Below, piece by piece: positions 7,250 to 10,029 of a DNA stretch of 10,029 nucleotides (position 1 is its first letter; each line of letters begins with the position of its first letter). The position numbers were made by a program, and so were the translations under genes. Below the pieces are notes generated by a model, which was given only the letters and a program-made list of their open reading frames with translations, had not been told where the DNA came from and ran no database searches. The stretch is from positions 1 to 10,029 of the forward strand of contig JBEBSD010000126.1 of NCBI GenBank assembly GCA_040394475.1. Direction: 5' to 3'. The DNA is from JBEBSD01 sp040394475. Lineage in GTDB: Bacteria; Bacteroidota; Bacteroidia; Cytophagales; Spirosomataceae.

Positions 7250-8497
7250 TTATTCGTATCGCAGGGCCTCTATAGGATCAAGTTTAGAGGCCTTGATAGC
7301 CGGGTAAACCCCGGAAATAATTCCGACGAATATACAGACGGCCATCCCCAGGATCATCCATAGCCAGGGCACCATAAAGGCCGCTGAGCCCTGACTGATA
7401 AGTCCTGACAGCAAGTTGCCGATCAGCAGTCCGAACAATAGTCCGGCTAGCCCTCCCAAAATACAAATTACAATGGCTTCGATAAGAAACTGGAAGCGGA
7501 TCACCTTGGGGGTAGCTCCCAGTGATTTCCGGATCCCGATTTCACGGGTGCGTTCCGTTACGGACACCATCATGATATTCATCAGCGCAATAGACGCCCC
7601 CAACAGGGTAATCACGCCAATGACAAAACCTCCGATCCGGAGATAGCCGGTAATCTCTTCAAAGCTTTTGGCAAGCGCATCCGCCCTTTCAATAATAAAC
7701 GAATCTTCCCTGCCTAACTGGTCATTCCGGATCCTCCGCATCAATCCGCGGGCTTCCTCGACAATGTACTCTCCCTCATGCATATCCGGGGGTGACGCGG
7801 TTATCGAATACGTAAGCGCCCGGTTAGGCGCCAGGGCTCTTCCGGTCGTAATCGGGACCAGCAAAACCCGGTCCGGCCCGGTCCCCCCTCCCAGATCTCC
7901 CTTTTTATCCAGAAAACCGATAACGGTAAAATGAGAACCCATAAACGTAATGGATTTCCCCACCGGATTGGCAGCGCCGAAAAGATTACGCCCCAGTTCC
8001 TGTCCCAGAACGGCTACATTCATGGAGTTTTCTATATCCGACCGGTTGATGTTCCGGCCGTTGGACATCTTATATCCGTTAATGGCCAGATAATCTTCAT
8101 CCACGCCCGTCACATTGATATTGGGATTTGTCTTTTTCGATTGATATTTCACTTCCACGGCCCCTCTTACCTGGGCATAGACCGATACTTTTGCCTCATA
8201 TTTTTCCTTAAAATTACGGGCGAAGGTCATTGCCTGCCGGAATTCGATCGGCGGGTTTATCCGGAAACTCCTTCCTCCCTGGCGCCGCCAGTCCTGCGAA
8301 TTCCGGCTTATGGAAAACGTATTGGCGCCCAGATCCTCAAAACTGCTGTTTACGGACCCCTGTATGCCGTCCACCGCCGTCAGAATTCCAACCAGGGAAG
8401 TAATCCCTATTGCAATAATCATCGCGGTCAATACGGTCCGCAGCACATTGGCCCTGATCGAACGGATGCCTTCATTGATATTTTCCCTTATTTCCAT
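7250..8497 (-). CDS. ABC transporter permease, MacB/FtsX type
   Basis: This 415-residue inner-membrane protein has the MacB-like architecture: one N-terminal helix (about 21-43), a large periplasmic domain (about 44-285), and three C-terminal helices (about 287-312, 338-366 and 377-400) forming the FtsX domain. Family landmarks are LRTVLTAMIIAIGI near the start, VAVLGQELGRNLFG (161-174), MMVSVTERTREIGIRKSLGA (309-328) and the terminal SGVYPAIKASKLDPIEALRYE. The length matches a full permease subunit without a fused ATPase. Such permeases work with a MacB-type ATPase and often a periplasmic adaptor and outer-membrane channel; none of these is encoded here, so this is an orphan permease in this window. 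The substrate is unknown. It is transcribed divergently from the AsnB-labelled gene and converges on the oxidoreductase gene. Confidence 0.93.
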   Translation of the reverse strand: MEIRENINEGIRSIRANVLRTVLTAMIIAIGITSLVGILTAVDGIQGSVNSSFEDLGANTFSISRNSQDWRRQGGRSFRINPPIEFRQAMTFARNFKEKYEAKVSVYAQVRGAVEVKYQSKKTNPNINVTGVDEDYLAINGYKMSNGRNINRSDIENSMNVAVLGQELGRNLFGAANPVGKSITFMGSHFTVIGFLDKKGDLGGGTGPDRVLLVPITTGRALAPNRALTYSITASPPDMHEGEYIVEEARGLMRRIRNDQLGREDSFIIERADALAKSFEEITGYLRIGGFVIGVITLLGASIALMNIMMVSVTERTREIGIRKSLGATPKVIRFQFLIEAIVICILGGLAGLLFGLLIGNLLSGLISQGSAAFMVPWLWMILGMAVCIFVGIISGVYPAIKASKLDPIEALRYE

Positions 8498-8663
8498 CTG
8501 GTTACACTAATTTTGACCCTCCATTGGCAGAATGCTTAATAAAATTAGCTATTTTACCGTTATGTTTAACCAACGCCCCCGGTTTGGGACACGTTGCACG
8601 CCGCTTAAGAGCTATAAGACTACTACTTATTCAGCAAGCTGAATCAGGAATGTAAAACTGCAA
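8498..8663. promoter_or_regulatory. Divergent intergenic region with candidate promoter elements
   Basis: This 166-base gap must supply promoters for both flanking genes. On the minus strand, TAATTTTA (8547-8540) is one base from TAnnTTTG, with a TTG at 8573-8571 upstream, and could drive the permease. On the plus strand, a TTTG at 8583-8586 could be a -33 element, but no good -7 partner follows. A perfect 7-bp-arm palindrome, ATTCAGC-AA-GCTGAAT, lies at 8629-8644, 19 bases before the plus-strand start; it could be an operator, but arms of this size also occur by chance. No small gene is visible here. Confidence 0.3.
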
Positions 8664-9950
8664 ATGAAGACTGAAAGAATCAAACCGATGATACGGCGGA
8701 TCGTTCCGCTCATCATATTTTTAGGAATATCCTCCCTCTCCTACAGCAATAGAATCCTCATCCCGATGGATGACTCCCAAAAGAACCATCTGAAATCGTA
8801 TGGAATTGCCTATTGGATCCTGAAAGTATATGACACCGAGATGGACTGGCTGCTCAACTACCGGGGAGGGAGTTTTATGGTCGCGTTCAATCAGACCTTT
8901 GCGACCGAAATGACGATCCGCGGGGTGAGTTACGAGGTCATCTCAGAAGCCGATGCCGCAGGAATCCTCGCCGAGGTCACTGCCCCCGATGTGAATATGG
9001 ACGCCGTCAAACTGCAGAAAGCCCCCCGGGTGGCCGTCTATTCGCCTAAAACCAAGCAGCCGTGGGACGACGCGGTAACCCTTGTGATGACCTACGCCGA
9101 AATCCCGTATGATGTTGTATTTGACGACGACGTCCTGAGCGGCAAACTGCCCGAGTATGACTGGCTCCATTTACATCACGAAGATTTCACCGGACAATAT
9201 GGAAAATTTATTCATTTCAAGGATTATCCCTGGTTTCGGGAACAAAAGCGGGTGCTGGAAGAAATTACGGCCAAGTTCGGGTACTCAAAGGTCTCGCAGA
9301 TGAAGCTGGCAGTTGTCCGGAAGATAGCCGAATTTGTCTCGGGAGGCGGGTATATGTTTGCCATGTGCAACGCTACCGACACCTTTGATGTCGCGCTCGC
9401 TGCGGACGGGGTCGATATTGTAGAAGCGGTGTACGATGGGGACCCCGCCGATCCCGCTGCCAACCAGAAGCTCAATTATGACAACACATTCGCCTTCAAA
9501 GACTTTAAGGCGGTCCTGAATCCCTACGAAATCGAATTTTCCGACATCGATAACCAGCCTGAAGAGCGCGGAATTTCAGAGCAGAACGATTTTTTCACCC
9601 TGTTCCAGTTTTCGGCGAAATGGGACCCGATTCCTACCATGCTGACCCAGAACCATGCGGCGCTGATTAAAGGCTTTCTGGGACAAACTACTGCGTTCAA
9701 AAAGCGTTTTATCAAACCGGAAGTAATCATACTTGCCGAAAATAAGGCGCTCTCTGAAGCACGTTATATCCACAGCACCTATGGGAAAGGGTTCTTTACC
9801 TTCTACGGCGGACACGATCCGGAAGATTATCAGCACCGCGTAGGAGAAGAGCCTACGGACCTGAACCTGCACCCCAACTCGGCAGGCTACCGGTTGATTT
9901 TAAACAATATCCTGTTTCCCGCCGCCAAGAAGAAGAAACTGAAAACCTGA
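8664..9950 (+). CDS. Secreted 'asparagine synthetase B'-labelled family protein
   Basis: This 428-residue protein resembles a Bacteroidota family widely labelled asparagine synthetase B, recognised by ILIPMDDSQKNHLKSYGIAY (31-50) and DWLLNYRGGSFM (61-72). The label is not supported here: there is no N-terminal nucleophile Cys2 and no SGG(L/V)DS ATP-pyrophosphatase motif. Instead it has a signal peptide (hydrophobic core about 13-27). From about residue 121 there is a glutamine-amidotransferase-like layout: VAVYSP (123-128), YDWLHLHHEDF (165-175), GGGYMFAMCNATD (227-239) and GKGFFTFYGGHDPEDY (374-389). The last two resemble the GGGFVGIHSASG and GGRAWYTSLGHNKEDY segments of the ThuA protein in this window. 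C235 falls where a nucleophile elbow would lie. A second possible start is Met9 at 8688. The reaction is unknown, and the 3' end abuts the right-hand repeat. Confidence 0.85.
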   Translation: MKTERIKPMIRRIVPLIIFLGISSLSYSNRILIPMDDSQKNHLKSYGIAYWILKVYDTEMDWLLNYRGGSFMVAFNQTFATEMTIRGVSYEVISEADAAGILAEVTAPDVNMDAVKLQKAPRVAVYSPKTKQPWDDAVTLVMTYAEIPYDVVFDDDVLSGKLPEYDWLHLHHEDFTGQYGKFIHFKDYPWFREQKRVLEEITAKFGYSKVSQMKLAVVRKIAEFVSGGGYMFAMCNATDTFDVALAADGVDIVEAVYDGDPADPAANQKLNYDNTFAFKDFKAVLNPYEIEFSDIDNQPEERGISEQNDFFTLFQFSAKWDPIPTMLTQNHAALIKGFLGQTTAFKKRFIKPEVIILAENKALSEARYIHSTYGKGFFTFYGGHDPEDYQHRVGEEPTDLNLHPNSAGYRLILNNILFPAAKKKKLKT

Positions 9951-9975
9951 ACCGGTACAGTTTCGCGACGGCCCC

Positions 9976-10001
9976 TGGGTTCGACTCCTGGGTTCGACTC
10001 T
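9976..10001. repeat. Two tandem copies of the 13-bp unit, inverted relative to left end
   Basis: TGGGTTCGACTCC (9976-9988) is the exact reverse complement of the left-end 13-bp unit; TGGGTTCGACTCT (9989-10001) differs from it at one base. Two units here against three at the left end show copy-number variation within the repeat family. The array starts 25 bases after the stop of the preceding gene. Confidence 0.95.
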
Positions 10002-10029
10002 GCTCACCCATCGTATTTTGTCCGATAGC
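10002..10029 (-). repeat. Right copy of window-flanking inverted repeat (cut by window end)
   Basis: Read on the minus strand this segment is GCTATCGG, three bases, then AAATACGATGGGTGAGC, matching 86-111 of the left end. Together with the adjacent 13-bp units it reproduces the order seen at the left: 7-mer region, spacer, 13-mers. The element continues past the window edge, so its full extent is unknown. Confidence 0.88.

Noticed and set aside
7931..8539. A 202-residue plus-strand open frame inside the permease gene
   Set aside because: It is antisense to a well-supported FtsX-type permease and has no recognisable domain.
9951..9975. Terminator after the last gene
   Set aside because: No stem of useful length followed by a T tract is visible between the stop and the repeat.
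1..10029. Composite transposon or integrative element spanning the window
   Set aside because: Inverted repeats flank the window, but no transposase, integrase or cargo typical of mobile elements is present, and the genes look like ordinary chromosomal Bacteroidota genes. Dispersed repeats are the simpler explanation.

Overview
The window comes from a chromosome of the phylum Bacteroidota, probably the Cytophagales or a nearby order. Three things point there: a type IX secretion (T9SS) type B sorting domain, a PorP/SprF-family outer-membrane protein, and a protein family that is usually labelled 'asparagine synthetase B' in these genomes. A TAnnTTTG promoter box and A-rich leaders without clear Shine-Dalgarno sites fit as well. 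The genus cannot be fixed from sequence alone.

Layout, left to right. Positions 1-138 hold a compound intergenic repeat: 13-bp tandem units, a run of degenerate 7-bp CGGCTAT-like units, and a conserved spacer. Next comes a plus-strand gene for an exported calcineurin-like metallophosphoesterase (216-1019). A tight two-gene unit follows: a 907-residue secreted PKD-repeat protein with a type B C-terminal sorting domain (1073-3796) and a PorP/SprF-family protein starting one base after its stop (3798-4802). A second unit contains a secreted ThuA-domain protein (4903-5739) and a Tat-signal Gfo/Idh/MocA oxidoreductase (5779-7203). A hairpin at 7213-7241 lies in the short convergent gap before a minus-strand MacB/FtsX-type ABC transporter permease (7250-8497). 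A divergent 166-bp intergenic region separates this from a plus-strand secreted protein (8664-9950) of the mislabelled AsnB family. At 9976-10029 the left-end repeat reappears in inverted orientation.

How the genes may work together. The PKD protein and PorP/SprF protein look like a T9SS cargo and its dedicated outer-membrane partner. The ThuA and Gfo/Idh/MocA pair resembles rhizobial thuA-thuB, which act on disaccharides through 3-keto derivatives, but here both proteins carry export signals, so any such chemistry would take place in the periplasm. The permease has no ATPase partner in the window. Nearly all the encoded proteins are envelope-directed or exported.

No CRISPR array, transposase, phage gene, rRNA or complete tRNA is visible. 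The least explained elements are the compound repeat at both edges and the AsnB-labelled protein, which has a glutamine-amidotransferase-like C-terminal half rather than any asparagine synthetase motif.
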